A DNA stretch of 64,000 nucleotides from Cotesia glomerata (Eukaryota > Arthropoda > Insecta > Hymenoptera > Braconidae), in contig NC_058167.1 in NCBI RefSeq assembly GCF_020080835.1, positions 15,213,403 to 15,277,402 of the forward strand. The letters are read 5' to 3'. The notes under the pieces were generated by a model. That model was not told the DNA's origin. It saw nothing but the letters and a program-made list of their open reading frames with translations, and did no database searches. Below, in pieces: positions 1-11,137 of the stretch (position 1 is its first letter; every line of letters starts with the position of its first letter). The translations under genes were made by a program, and so were the position numbers.

Positions 1-3000
1 CGCAACGACGCATTCTTTACCCGCAATTTCCACCGTGGGGGTCTCTTGTTGCCGACAAGCAGCAGCTTGCTCTCTCAGAGCCGCAATAGTGCTCGCAAAA
101 GCTTCCAAATCACTTACAAGCGCTTCATGTTTCTTCAACAAAGCTTCCGAACTGTCTTCATCCTTTCCGTAGTCTGAGTTCAGAACAATCGGACGTTTCT
201 CCTTCATCCAAGACTCAGCTTCATTGGCATCTGCAAAGTACTGATGCGCTTGAAGCGAATCATCCAGATCAACCTTGCGCTGTCTTGCTTTCTCCTTGAG
301 TTGTCCCCAGTGTTCATCAAGCGCAGCTAAACGTTGGCTGATTTCATCCGCAGCAAAGTGACCATCCTGAAGCATTCTTGAACCAGCTTGGCAAACAGCA
401 GCTACTCTGGGCTCGTGGTTGTTTATTTCCGCCAGAACTGCCTGGTGTTTCTTCTGCAAATTCTGCACACCAATCAAATCTCTTCCACGATTAGTACTTG
501 CAGCAACAGGTTCTTTTTCGCGAATCCAAGCTTCTTCATCTTCAATATCGCGGAACAGTTGCTGGACCTGCAAAGAGTCCAACAATCTTTGCTTGCGGAT
601 GCTCATCGGCCTTTGAAGCGCCGAATATCGGCCCTGAAGTTGCTGCTGCTTTGCGCGAATATTATCCGCGTCAAAGTGTCCAGTGCTGACAAACTGTTCA
701 GCGGCTTGGGAAATGCTTTCAATTCTATCAGCATGGGACCCAACATCAGCCTCCAACAAAGCGTGTTTCTTCTGTAAATTCTGAACACTCGTAAGATCCT
801 TGCCGTAGTCTTCGGACATCAATTGACCCTCGACTTCCGACAGCCAGAGCTCGATATCTTCAACAGTGCGATTGAACTGCTGTTGCTGCGAAGCTTCTTG
901 TAATTTAGTTCCTTTCTTCTCCGATGCTTTAGTAAGACTCTCCCAGAGTGTGACAATTTCATCAGTCCTCGCGCGAATACGGTCGCTGGCGTAGTGGTCG
1001 CTGTCAATTAACTGTTGTCCAGTAGAAACCATTTCTTCCATCCTAGTTTTATTAGCATTGAGCTCTTGCTCGAAGTTCTGGTGCTTCTGAACCTTGCCGT
1101 TCAAGTTTGTAGGATCAAGGTAACTGTCATCAGTAGCAAACTTCAATTTTTCATTAACCCACCCTTTAGTTTCATCGCAGTCACGTTCAAACTGCTGAAG
1201 CTTGTAAGCATCTTCAAGCCTACGTCGTCTTTGAGCTGACTTTTCAAGCAAAACAGCGCGACGCTCCAACAGAAGCTGACGACGCTGAGCAACATCATCT
1301 GCCGCATAGTGTTCACCTTCGATTAATTTCCCAGCAAACTCATCTAGTGCCTTGATTTTTTCCTCCTGCGCTGCCAAAGACTTGTCAAAGTCCTCGTGCT
1401 TTTTGATCAAAGCTTCAACACTGTCCAGCGAGTCTCCAAGATCTTCATTCGCGAGGAAAGCCTCCTGCTTGGCCATCCAAGCATCAGCTTGCTCGGTGTC
1501 GCGATAGAATAGTTGTAAATCCATACACTGCTCATATAAAATCCTCCTTTTTTCCCAGAGAGTCAGCAAAGATGATTTGTCTTCTGCGAGAGAAGTCAAT
1601 TTACGAGCAACTTCTTCAGCAGCGTAGTGCTTGCGCTCCAGAAGCTGGTTCCCAGCAAGAGTAGCCGCGTCAAAGCTGTCAGCTCTGGCATCTATCTCGC
1701 CCTTATGCTCTTGATGACGTTCCAGAAGAGCCTCGGCTCCAGCTACGTCCTTGGCTAGCTCGTCTGCAGAAATAATAGCTCGCATGTCGTTCATCCAGGA
1801 AACGAGGTCCCGGTAGTCTGCTAGGAAGCGGTGGAGGTAGTAAGACTCGTCTAGTTTCAAGCGACGTTCTTTAGCTTTAGCTGTCAAGCTCTCCCAAGAC
1901 TGGATAATCTCTGCGCGCTTCGCTTGGATCTGCTGAGAGTGATCTACTTGATGAATTCCTGCCAGTCGATCAGCTTCGGCTCCCAGAGTTGAAACTTTGT
2001 CCTCCAGAGCTGCTAGATCACGTTCTATTCCTTCGTGCTTGCGTTGGAGGGTTTGGACACTCGCGAGGTCCCGGCCGAAGTCGTCTGAAGACAGAACTAC
2101 GTCTTTCTCCGCGATCCAGGTCATTGTTTCATCAGCGTCCCGGTTAAAACGCTGGATCTCGTGAGCTCCGAAGAGTTTTTCTTGCCTGAGAATCGCAAGC
2201 TGCTTTAATCTTTGCCAAGACTCGTTTAGTTCTTCCTTTCTGCTCAAGATTGTGTCGCGCTCTGGGTGGCCGTCCAGCAGCAGCTTCTCAGCCAGCTCGT
2301 TTACTTCTGTAACTCTGTACTCCTGGCTAGCGACGTCCTTCTGGAATTCGTCAAATTTCCTCTGGAGAACCTCCACGTGCTCGAGGTCGTGGCCAAACTC
2401 GTCGGTGGTCACGAAAGCTTCCTTGTCTTTGATCCAGAACATAACTTCGTCGCAATGACGGATGAATTGTACGAGGACTAGGGCTTGTTGGAGTTTTAAT
2501 CCCTTGTCGGCTAGTCTGGAGAGCAAGAGTTCCCAAAGACGGTGCAATTCTTCGAGACGCTTGCGGATCAAGTCGCTGGAGAAGTGGTGCTGGGCTATCA
2601 TCTCGGAACCGGTATTGTCCAGCAAGACAATTGCGTTTGAGTGAGCAGCCACTTCAGCTTCGAATGCTTGGTGCTTCTGGATTTTTGCTTGCAAGTTCGT
2701 TGGGTCCTTGTAGTTTTCATCGGATGCTGCTTGCAGCTTTTCGTAGATCCAACCTTCGAGTTCGTCCGCATCACGTTTAAAATACTGTGTAAATATAAAT
2801 TAATTTATTAAATATTATTCATGTTTAAAATTAAAATTAAGTTGTAATTATTGTAAATTAGGGGACAAAATAATTTTTTATTTTTGTTAAAAAATAAATT
2901 ATTACTCAAATTTTTATTTCTACCTGTGGAATTTTTTTATTAGCTGATTTATTAAAAAAAAGCATCAAATGTCTGTATTAAATTACTTATTTAGATTTTA

Positions 3001-3676
3001 TTAAATTTAAAATAAAAATTAAATTAGCCGACATATGAAAATTTTGATAATTTATTTTATTGAAAAATAATTTTTAAAATATATCGAAAAATTTTTATTT
3101 ATTTAATTATAAAACAAATCATCTTAAGTTTGTTTTATATTTATGAAACGTCATTGCACTCCATTTGACTTATGTGCATTGATTAGACTTGATTAATTTT
3201 TTGTTACAAAATATTTATTTTTTCCGAATGAAACATTTAAAGTTTTTTTTTTTTAATCATTTATAAAAATGAAAATATACAGATGCATTTTAATAAATTT
3301 TTCAAATTGTAAAATTGATTTTTATGTCAATAAAAATTATCAGATGTCTTTCTGTTATGCACATTCTTTCCAAATACTTGCTCCAAATAAATAAAATAAT
3401 AAATAACTACAAATTATTGAAATATCAATGACAAAAATTATCAACTATCTGTCACTTATCTTAAATACAATAAAAAAAAGTAGGACAAATTAATTAGTGA
3501 CGATTAATGAATTAAAAATGACGTACCTGAAAACGTCGGGAGTCCTCAAGCTTGTCACGTTTGCTGCGTGCTTCGGATTTAAAATTGGAATATCGTCCAA
3601 GCACTTGTTCACGCCTCTCCTGGATATCCTCCGGATTCTCGAGGATCCTCACTTCCTTGGGAGTTATTTGGTCCAT
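1..3676 (-). CDS. alpha-Spec: alpha-spectrin, N-terminal half (3' end outside window)
   Basis: Membrane-skeleton protein that forms tetramers with beta-spectrin and cross-links actin under the plasma membrane. Coding exons on the minus strand are 3676-3527 and 2784-1, about 978 residues in the window. The start beginning MDQITPKEV matches the conserved spectrin start; an in-frame ATG nine codons upstream (3703) is a less likely start. The junction RRFQ|YFKRDADELE is intact in phase 0, with GT at 3526-3525 and AG at 2786-2785. The remainder is a run of ~106-residue triple-helical spectrin repeats, each with the usual W and L/R heptad pattern. The frame stays open to base 1 and ends with the GKECVVA segment that leads into the SH3 domain, so SH3 and all later repeats lie outside. 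The 2784-base uninterrupted exon is clearly more GC-rich than its surroundings. Confidence 0.97.
2785..3526 (-). other. alpha-spectrin first coding intron
   Basis: 742-base AT-rich intron with a consensus donor (GTACGT) and acceptor (TTACACAG). It contains pieces of the inverted-repeat family seen at 4472-5752, for example AAATTAGCCGACAT near 3022 and ATCAGATGTC near 3340. No coding potential seen. Confidence 0.85.
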
Positions 3677-4471
3677 TTTAGCGGTTATTATGAACCCGAA
3701 CAACGGGATTAGCCCAAAATGGCCGCCGGGTGTGGCTACAAACTTGCTCTCGGTATTTAACGGTAATCAATACACAGTTTTAATCTGCGCAATCGCTCGT
3801 ATCACTTCTGAAAATATTAACAAATTATTAATTAATTATTTTATAGCACACAAAAAAATTTAAAGATTTCAAGTTACAATTATTGGGAATTTATCCAACT
3901 GTTGTTTAATTATTTAAGAGACTTACTCCTAATACACGACAATCTTCGATCATTTACCGTGAGTCACTGATAAATTTAACGCTGATGCTCACGCCACCAC
4001 TCAATTTCCTCACCAACACATCCAAACACATCTCTTGAACTTATTTAAAGGTAAGAGTATAGGGATTGAGAAAGAACTGTAGAGGCAGCACTACTGCTGA
4101 AAGTAGAGCGCCCTGGTGTTAAAAATGTAAAGCATAGTGATGTAAACAGTGTAATAAATAGTATTAGTTGAAATAAATAATGAAAAAAATAATTAAATTC
4201 GGGTTTTTGTCCGTCAAAAATACCCATATTAGGGGTCAAAATGACATAAAAGGAAAAAAATTATTCAAGTCAGGACACGTTTTGAATGGTGTAGAAACAG
4301 AAGATTCAAATAAACATTCAACCATAACCTGCTCAGTTGTCACTCAAACCAAAGTTTCCGATATTTACAGTATAAAAATTGATGTTGGTTGATGAAGTTT
4401 TTTTTAAATTATTTTTAATATTCGTTAATTGACGAAAGTTATAATTAAATATAAACTTGGTAAAAAGATAT

Positions 4472-4682
4472 CATACTAAAATTAGCCGACGTTCAACAAT
4501 TTTTGCATTTTTTTCAACAATTAAATTGCAAGTAAAAAAATACTTTTAAAAAATTGCACGTATAATTTTTTAAATCTTCGACATGTGAAATTTTTTATTT
4601 TGATTTTTTTGTAATGATTTTTTTAATAAAGAAAATTATAAAAATTTTCAGATGTAGGCTAATTTAATTTTCATTAAAAAAA
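4472..4682. mobile_element. MITE-like inverted-repeat element, copy 1
   Basis: The left arm carries AAAATTAGCCGACGTTC and the right arm the complement-related CAGATGTAGGCTAATTT. The middle is AT-rich with an ACATGTG motif. It is related to the copies at 4680-4886, 5540-5752 and 18352-18550. Non-coding, so mobilised in trans if mobile. Boundaries are approximate. Confidence 0.55.
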
Positions 4683-4886
4683 TGACACTGAAATCAGCTG
4701 ACATTTGATAATTTTTTAAATTTTTATAACAAATCAATTATCATAAAAAAAAATACTTTTGAAAATTTGTACAAATAAGTTTTTTAAATTTCCACATGTG
4801 GAATTCTTTTACAAAATGTTTTAATAATAATTTAATTGTTATAAAAATCTGAAAAGTTGTAAGATGTCTTTTGATTCAGTATCGTA
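4680..4886. mobile_element. MITE-like inverted-repeat element, copy 2
   Basis: Begins ATGACACTGAAATCAGCTGACATTTG and ends in the inverted partner AAGATGTCTTTTGATTCAGTATCG. It has the same central CCACATGTGG-like motif as its neighbours and is immediately adjacent to copy 1, sharing the ATGACACTG border. Boundaries approximate. Confidence 0.5.
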
Positions 4887-5539
4887 AAAAGTTTCAAAGT
4901 CTAGAATTTAATTTTTTTTTTAATTTTCAGTGGAATAGATAAACTTGATGATACTTTTGAAGAAGATATTATAAAAAATTATTTTAATTAAATTAAAAAA
5001 ATAATTAATTTAACAAATATGTTATTGTATTTTGTATACTAGTTGCCACCGCTTTGTTTTACATTTTTCTTGGCAGGTAGCGTCAAGGTCATCTTTCTCA
5101 ATCCCTATATGTTCGGGAGAAGGAGAAAGAATAGTTTGACCAATAGAATTTAAAAGTACTTTACGCGCGAAAATTTAAAATTCTAGAATTTTCTAATTAA
5201 TATTTCTATCTTATAATTTTCCGATTTTTTTAAATTATAAATAAATTTTTAATAGCAACAAGTGGAAATTTTTTATTTTCATATTATGAGTAGTTTATAT
5301 TAATAAAATTAGTAATTACTTCTTCAAAATAATATAGTGACACTATATTTTAAAAAGTTTAAATTTTAAATAAGTAACAAATATTGAAATCAAAAAGAAT
5401 TTTTTTTATATTTGATAATAAATAATTTTTATCTGGCTCATATTTTTCATATAATTATTTTCTTGATATATTAATCGCCATTTGTCTAGTAAACTATTTT
5501 AAATAAGAATTTCTGTCATAGTATTTCTTTAATTTATGT

Positions 5540-5752
5540 CTAAAATTTTATGACACTGAAGTTAGCAGACGTCTAAAAATTTTTAATTTTTTTTATTAAT
5601 TAAATTACAACTAAAAAGATACTTATAAAAAATTGCACTTATAGTTTTTTACATGTGAAATTATTTTTTTTAAATGTTTAATTGAAATTTTTTCAATAAA
5701 AAATTTTTAAAAATTTTGAAATGTCGGCTAACTTCATTTTCATAAAATTTTG
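5540..5752. mobile_element. MITE-like inverted-repeat element, copy 3 (best preserved)
   Basis: The left end reads TAAAATTTTATGACACTGAA then GTTAGCAGACGTC. The right end read on the other strand is CAAAATTTTATGAAAATGAA then GTTAGCCGACAT. The arms therefore match over about 35 bases with few differences. The ~213 bp interior is AT-rich with no ORF. Best reference copy for the family in this window. Confidence 0.65.
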
Positions 5753-6150
5753 ATTCAAAAATTTTATTAAAAATAATTATTTAATAGGATAGAAGCACCA
5801 ATTATTAGACAATATAAGAGGCAAAAAGTTTATAAGAAACTCGAGTAAACTTAATTTTTTGTAGTAACAAATTACTTTCCACTAACAATAATTTTTTTTC
5901 AATTTGTTGATTCTTAAAATTGTTTAAAATACATCTAAAATTTGTTGAATCTTAAAAATAATTCAATATATCTTAAAATAAAATAATTACAATTATGGAC
6001 TCCTTTTATTAATTGGTCTTTCTACCTAAACTTAAGTATAATAAAAAATTTTTCAATAGTAAAGCATTCTCTAATGCTTCGCATTATATCGTTAAATAAT
6101 TTCAGATTTCGTAGAAATTTTTTTAATTCAAAATTTTAAGATAATTGCTG

Positions 6151-6156
6151 TTTATT
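6151..6156 (-). terminator. polyadenylation signal for the FG-rich secreted protein gene
   Basis: AATAAA on the minus strand, about 130 bases beyond the stop codon at 6285. It is the nearest canonical signal. Confidence 0.45.
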
Positions 6157-6284
6157 TCATTTAACAGTTGTACATATATTCATATTCATAGCCATAATAT
6201 AAGTAAGCCGATTTTTAATCACTTGCATGAAAATTTTGTCGTTCAAACGAGATTTTTTCATCATCAATAAAGATCACCTGTAAA

Positions 6285-8378
6285 TTATAACGAGCAACAT
6301 GGCATTATATTCCCCAATAAGCTTTTTTCTGTGGTGAAAGTAATTTTCTTATGATCAAAGCCTTGATGATTTCTCATAAAATCATGAGAAGAACTGCTGT
6401 GACGAGTGCCAATCTTTGCAGATTCAAATCCAAACAAACCGAATTTTACACCAGACTCTTTTGACTCGTCGTTTTCCGATTCTTTTTTTGTTTCTTCCTC
6501 CGTATTGGTATCGTGCTGCTCCTTACCGAAACCTAAGAAGCGCGAAGAAGACGTTGCTCTGCTGGTATGATTAACTGACGACCACTTGTTGTTTAAATGA
6601 CTTTTGCTGGTTTCGAATGATGCCACTGGCTTGCCTAAGATCCCAATACCGATTCCAAATTTACTGGAGCCTTGATGATGTTCTTCCGTTTCTGTATTGG
6701 AGTTTGATTCTTTTGTTGTATCTCGGCGACTCCTCTGCTGGATTTCAAAACCCGGTTGCTCATTGGAATAAAGTTGAAATAAGTCGATCCCGTGTTGGTT
6801 AATAAAATACTCATCATTAACCGCGGGAGCTTGTATTGTGTCGATTGTTTTTTGGACTGTAGGGAATCCGTCGCAACCAAAATTATAGATCTGCAATCAA
6901 AAAAAAAAATGTGAGCCGTCATGGGACGCCTGGCAGATGTGAAACATCGTGTGTGTACAAGTAATATGCATAAAAGATAATATTATTACAGGAATTAAAT
7001 ATAGCCTAATGAAAAAATGAAGTATTACGAATTTCTTACAGAAAATGGTAACTTTATTTAATAAACATTTATTTACATGTGATATAAAAATTCGATATTA
7101 ATATCAAGTGGCCACAATTTAAATATTTTCATCTGTGACTTCAGTAATAGTTATATTCGATGTTTTCTCTGCCGGTATTACTGTGACGATTGGTCGATGA
7201 TAACTAAAGTACGTTACAAAAGTATTGGATGAAACATTATCAAGATATCTCACAAATACAGCATCTATTGTTGTTCCATATTTGGTAGTAGATTCTCTTG
7301 GAATGTTGTTGATTTGCAATTGAAATTCTTTTTGAAGAAATGTCATTAATGGCATTGATTCAGTTCTTGCAAAATTTACATTAAAATCTCCAGCTAAAAT
7401 TAATGGTAGTTTATGTTTATTCGTTTTAAAAATTATTGAACCTCTTTGACTATAAGGAAATAACCTTTCATGTAAAAATGAAATTATATGATCCATTTTG
7501 TTATTAGGTGAAATGTATACAACAATCATAATTAATTTACTTCCGTCTTCTAGTTTAACATGTGAAGCACACATATCACCAATAGATGTTTGGGAAACAT
7601 GAACTTCTGTAGCATTTTGAACTGCTAGATCCATGTTGAGTGTAGTAACATGTGAAGTGTTGTTGTTTTTGTAAATGGCCACTCCAGCGGCCAGATCTAA
7701 GATAAAAATTAAAATAGTCTGGTACTATTCGATTAATAAAGTCTTACACAACATTGATAGTATGCCTTGTGTTTAACTGATCAGGGTGGCGTCCAGTTTC
7801 AATAATAATATTTTGTGATCCCTGTGATGATTGTTGGGAACTGAAATATTTAAAAAAATATGATATTAAAATACACAAGAAAAAGAAAAAAAATTTTGAG
7901 TGTGGCTTCAATATACTCATGAACTCAAATCTTAGTTAATTATTGCAATATATGACTAAAGATTTGCAAATATAAATTTTATTAATAAATTTTTCCATAT
8001 TAATTCCTTCATGAATAATAAAAAAATAATTAATTGAAGATAATATTAATATAATTTATATAATTATTAATCTTAATATAATTTATATAATTACTAATAT
8101 GATTAATATGAATATAATTAATTAAATATAAAAATATAATAATTACATTTATGGACACTTGAAAAATACGATCTACTTACTGATGACTTGGTAATATGCC
8201 ATAGTGTAGTTTCACTATCTTTGCACAAGGTTGATCACTTTGATCTTCTGAGTTATCACTATCACACATATTGTATTGTCAAAAATTAAAATAAAAATGT
8301 TTCACATCAAAATTAAATAAGTGTACCGTAGTAAACAACAACGTCGAACTGAGTGAGAAGCCACACCGCACACTCTAC

Positions 8379-8410
<32 letters not shown>

Positions 8411-8411
8411 A

Positions 8412-8459
<48 letters not shown>

Positions 8460-8880
8460 ACCTTAGTATAGCGTGGCGACCCGTCGCCACGGCAAGCGAT
8501 GCCACGCCAACAATTCGGTTTACAAGTGAGCCTATAGATGTTTCACATCAAAAACAAAATTATTACAGTAGATCTACAGAATAATTTTTTTTTTATTAGA
8601 ATTATTGAAAACTGTTATTTCTTCTTACTTCTTAATAAGTCTTGCAAGATTATTTTTTTTTTTGAAAAAACAAAACATTATAAAGCCAATATTGTGAATG
8701 TAAAAATATTATTTTTTTCAAAATAATAAATTTTATTAAATTAATTTATTTTCAATTTTAAAATTCCTAACGAAAAAATGAATTTTTAAGATTATCACAT
8801 TGAAAAAAAAAAAAAAAAAAAAAAAAACTCACCATATTAAGAGTGATTGCCATCACAACTGAAAGTTTAACAGTAGCCAT
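6285..8880 (-). CDS. small secreted Phe-Gly-rich protein, unknown function (two exons)
   Basis: Model: exon 1 8880-8833 (16 codons) and exon 2 6890-6285 (201 residues plus stop), joined in phase 0 with donor GTGAGT and acceptor TTGATTGCAG; 217 residues in total. Exon 1 is a hydrophobic signal-peptide-like stretch (MATVKLSVVMAITLNM). The mature part has a basic RSRRD site about 55 residues into exon 2, which looks like a furin-type cleavage point. A hydrophilic Ser/Glu/Lys/His-rich region follows, carrying three short aromatic-glycine modules: KFGIGIGILG, SRFLGFG and KFGLFGF. The end is a Cys pair, MPCCSL. No family is recognised. The modular layout suggests a processed precursor or extracellular low-complexity protein, which is inference. 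The 1.9 kb intron contains an endonuclease relic (7119-8269). Extra small exons in that intron cannot be excluded. Confidence 0.55.
7119..8269 (-). pseudogene. endonuclease/exonuclease/phosphatase-fold (EEP) protein, probable transposon relic
   Basis: Main ORF 7690-7119, about 190 residues, minus strand, entirely inside the intron of the FG-rich protein gene. Late motifs of the EEP nuclease fold are visible: AGDFNVNF (Mg-binding Asp/Asn motif), GTTIDAVF and SYHRPIV in place of the usual SDHxPV, so the expected aspartate is Tyr. Two upstream exon-like pieces fit: 8269-8181, starting MCDSDNSEDQSDQ, and 7840-about 7750. They join to each other in frame, but no normal splice carries the second into the main ORF: the candidate ~50-base intron gives the wrong phase. 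Such nucleases are encoded by non-LTR retrotransposons and by Helitron/Helentron elements. There is no RT or helicase nearby. Best read as a degraded mobile-element fragment; a host gene with a mis-modelled exon is the alternative. Confidence 0.5.
8382..8460. repeat. (TA)n microsatellite
   Basis: About 75 bases of alternating TA with one GC interruption near 8412. It lies inside the FG-protein intron. Confidence 0.9.
8471..8488. repeat. GC-rich perfect hairpin
   Basis: GTGGCGAC-CC-GTCGCCAC, a perfect 8 bp stem with a 2-base loop, in a locally GC-rich 60-base patch between the TA microsatellite and an AT-rich region. Helitron 3' ends carry such hairpins, but no terminal CTRR is seen at the expected spacing. 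Role unknown. Confidence 0.6.
8803..8827. repeat. poly-A run (poly-T on the coding strand)
   Basis: 25 A residues. On the minus strand they become a T tract starting directly after the exon-1 splice donor (GTGAGT followed by T25) of the FG-rich protein gene. Confidence 0.9.
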
Positions 8881-9275
8881 CGCTCCTTCAATTATCTTCA
8901 CTCGTTTACTTCGAAGACTTGTATGATAAAACAATAAAAAATTCTAGTTCTTTTATAATCGCTTTTTTAATTAGTAGAAAAAACCAAAGAATTTAATGAT
9001 CGACCTTCAAAATGTTAAGATAAAAAAAACCCACAGTTAATTAATAATAAATTTTTAAAATAATTAATTTCGATATTGGAAAGTATGAACATTTTATTAA
9101 TTTATTTTTAAATTAATAATACGTATCGATCAAAAAACAGGATACAATATTTTTGTTCTTTTTAATTCTAATTTTTTTTTTTAAACTGAATTAAATTTAT
9201 TTTTATGTCAAATTTCTGACACATTTGATCAAATTATAACGATACGTTATTTATTATTTAATTTTACTGATAAAA

Positions 9276-10382
9276 CAAAAGGCACAAAAGGCAACTAATG
9301 CCGTATGGGGGGGGGGTAATAAAAAGAAGTAGGAGGAATAGTATCAGAGATAGGATGTATTTGATGAATACGGTGGCAAAGTCAGTAGCAATGTATGGAG
9401 TAGAAGTATGGGGCTGGGAAAATTCGGAGGAGATAATGAGAGTACAGAGAAGGTTATGTAAGATGGTATTGGGGGTGAGCAGAGATACACCGAGGTATAT
9501 ATGGAGGGAAGAAATGGGAGTGGAAGATATGGAAGTAACATTAAAAGAGAGAGCAGTGAGATACCTGAAAGACATAATGAAAATGGAAGAAGGAAGATTG
9601 CCGAGGATTGTGATGAAGGAAGAGGTGAGAGGTATACTGAATGGAAAACCAACAAAATGAGGAAAGGCGGTGAAGAAGGCTTTAGAAAAAATGGAGTGCG
9701 AAGAAGTGATAAAAATGATATACATGGGGCAGGAAGTAGAGGAAATAGAGAGAAAACTAGATGAGGGGATAGAGCGTATCAGGGAGAAAGGAAGAAAAGA
9801 GGACGAGAAGGCAATAGAAAATTCAACGTACTGTAAAATTTATAAGAAAATAAAAATAGCGAAAGATCAGAACTACTACTGGAAAAAAGATAAAATCAGA
9901 GGTGAAGACAAAGAAATGTGGGCCAGAATACGGTGTGGAAACATCGGGAGAGCGGGTAAAAAAGGTTACAGAGATTGGAGTTGTAGGATATGTAAAAAGG
10001 AGGAGGAAGATATATTTCATCTGCTGAAATGCGAGGGGGTATATAATGAGATGAATAATGTGGAAAAAGCTATACTAGATGAATGGAGAGAAGTAGAGAG
10101 TGAGATGAAGGAAGTTAGAATGATAGAAATATTAAAGGGAGAGGTAGATGTGAGGGTGTGCACGGTCTTCAGAAAAATTGAAGAGATCCTGAGGAAAGCA
10201 GCAGGATCACGGAGTTTGGTGTAAATGGACAACCACAACGACGACGGGCAAAATTAAAAGAGAAAGAAGAGAAAAATAAAAAAGAAATGTAAAAGAGATA
10301 TTTAATATATTATTTAAGCTATGTAAAAACTTTGTAAAAGACACTAGTCATGCAAATAAAATCCTATTATTATTATTTTATT
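9276..10382 (+). mobile_element. 5'-truncated non-LTR retrotransposon (LINE), C-terminal end of the RT ORF
   Basis: Flanked by a perfect 15-base target-site duplication ATTTTACTGATAAAA (9261-9275 and 10383-10397) and ending in a short ATT/TTA-repeat tail. The ORF fragment runs in one frame from about 9316 to 10224 and encodes the region after the RT palm, with AMYGVEVWGWEN at its start. Near the end is a zinc-knuckle-like C-x2-C-x8-H-x3-C motif (CRICKKEEEDIFHLLKC). The frame is broken by a TGA at 9658-9660, apparently TGG>TGA since the flanks are in the same frame, and by a frame change at a ten-G run (9307-9316). The catalytic RT residues are missing through 5' truncation, so it is dead on arrival. 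The intact duplication argues for a fairly recent insertion. Confidence 0.88.
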
Positions 10383-10983
10383 ATTTTACTGATAAAATTC
10401 GACTACTCTGATAATTATAGGCGAGTATTACTATTATTATTTGATTACCAAACATATAAAAGTTTTAAACAATAAAAGTTCTAAAAAATATTCTTTTTAT
10501 CTTAATTGATTGATTAAAAAAATACAATTTTATTTTTTTGAGTTTAGAATTGTAGAAATATAATTCGGTCTGCCCAATATTATTAATAAAAAATATTTTC
10601 AAGGGATATTTTCATGATATAAAAGCAAAAATGAATAATGAGCCTTTCAAGGCGCAATTTTGAAATAATTTGCATTGCAGTCGTATAAACATTCCCTCTT
10701 TGCTCCCACTTCCGATTCTGTGGAAATTCATAAGTATAATTGGCCTGGTGGTAACTCAAGTCAGAGCAATGTGTTGGAAAAAAAATGAAAATTTTTGAAC
10801 AGGCAACTATAATAAGTGAGGAACTTCTCCCTGCAAGACTTTTGGAATAGTAAAATATGATAAAGTGACGTTTTCAGTTTTCAAGAAACGAGATATACCT
10901 GCAAGTCATTCTGGTGTGGAAAAGCATCATTGTTATAACTTCACACCTTTCATTCTACTAGTACAATAAAACGTAACTAAAGA

Positions 10984-11136
10984 TTGTTAAGATCTTTTGT
11001 TGTTACAAATTATATTTATCCAATGTTTACTTTGGATCAGGAATACATTATGGCTTTGGAAGTATTTGAAAGTTACTTTCTCAAGGCAACACGGAGTAGT
11101 TTTGATCTCCCTTTAGGTATTAGTCAATATTTTATC
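10984..11136 (+). pseudogene. possible transposon ORF fragment
   Basis: A short open stretch reads IYPMFTLDQEYIMALEVFES and continues about 25 residues. It has protein-like composition and could be the C-terminal part of a retroelement polyprotein. It is interrupted at about 11137 where the composition changes. No motif is diagnostic, so this is a weak call. Confidence 0.2.
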
Positions 11137-11137
11137 T

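Larger units (their letters stand above)
3677..6284. other. intergenic region upstream of alpha-spectrin
   Basis: About 2.6 kb with no supportable gene. It should hold the alpha-spectrin 5' UTR and promoter (reading leftward from about 4000). At least three copies of a ~200 bp inverted-repeat element occur here and are listed separately. A polyadenylation signal for the minus-strand gene to the right lies at 6151-6156. Confidence 0.6.

Noticed and set aside
388..1239. Plus-strand ORFs across 388-2644
   Set aside because: They are antisense shadows of the alpha-spectrin coding exon, whose minus-strand frame is continuous and unmistakable.
4180..4392. 70-codon plus-strand ORF upstream of alpha-spectrin
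   Set aside because: No recognisable domain or splice partners; composition like the surrounding AT-rich DNA. Length is within random expectation.
8302..8505. Minus-strand ORF rich in Tyr-Ile
   Set aside because: It is the translation of the TA microsatellite.
9264..9725. 153-codon minus-strand ORF
   Set aside because: Antisense of the LINE reading frame; hydrophobic only because the sense strand is purine-rich.
10300..10382. Shared 3' tail between the LINE (9276-10382) and the SINE (33881-34388)
   Set aside because: Both have GTAAAAAC-like and repeat tails, but the tail repeats differ (ATT versus AAT) and similarity is too short to claim partnership.
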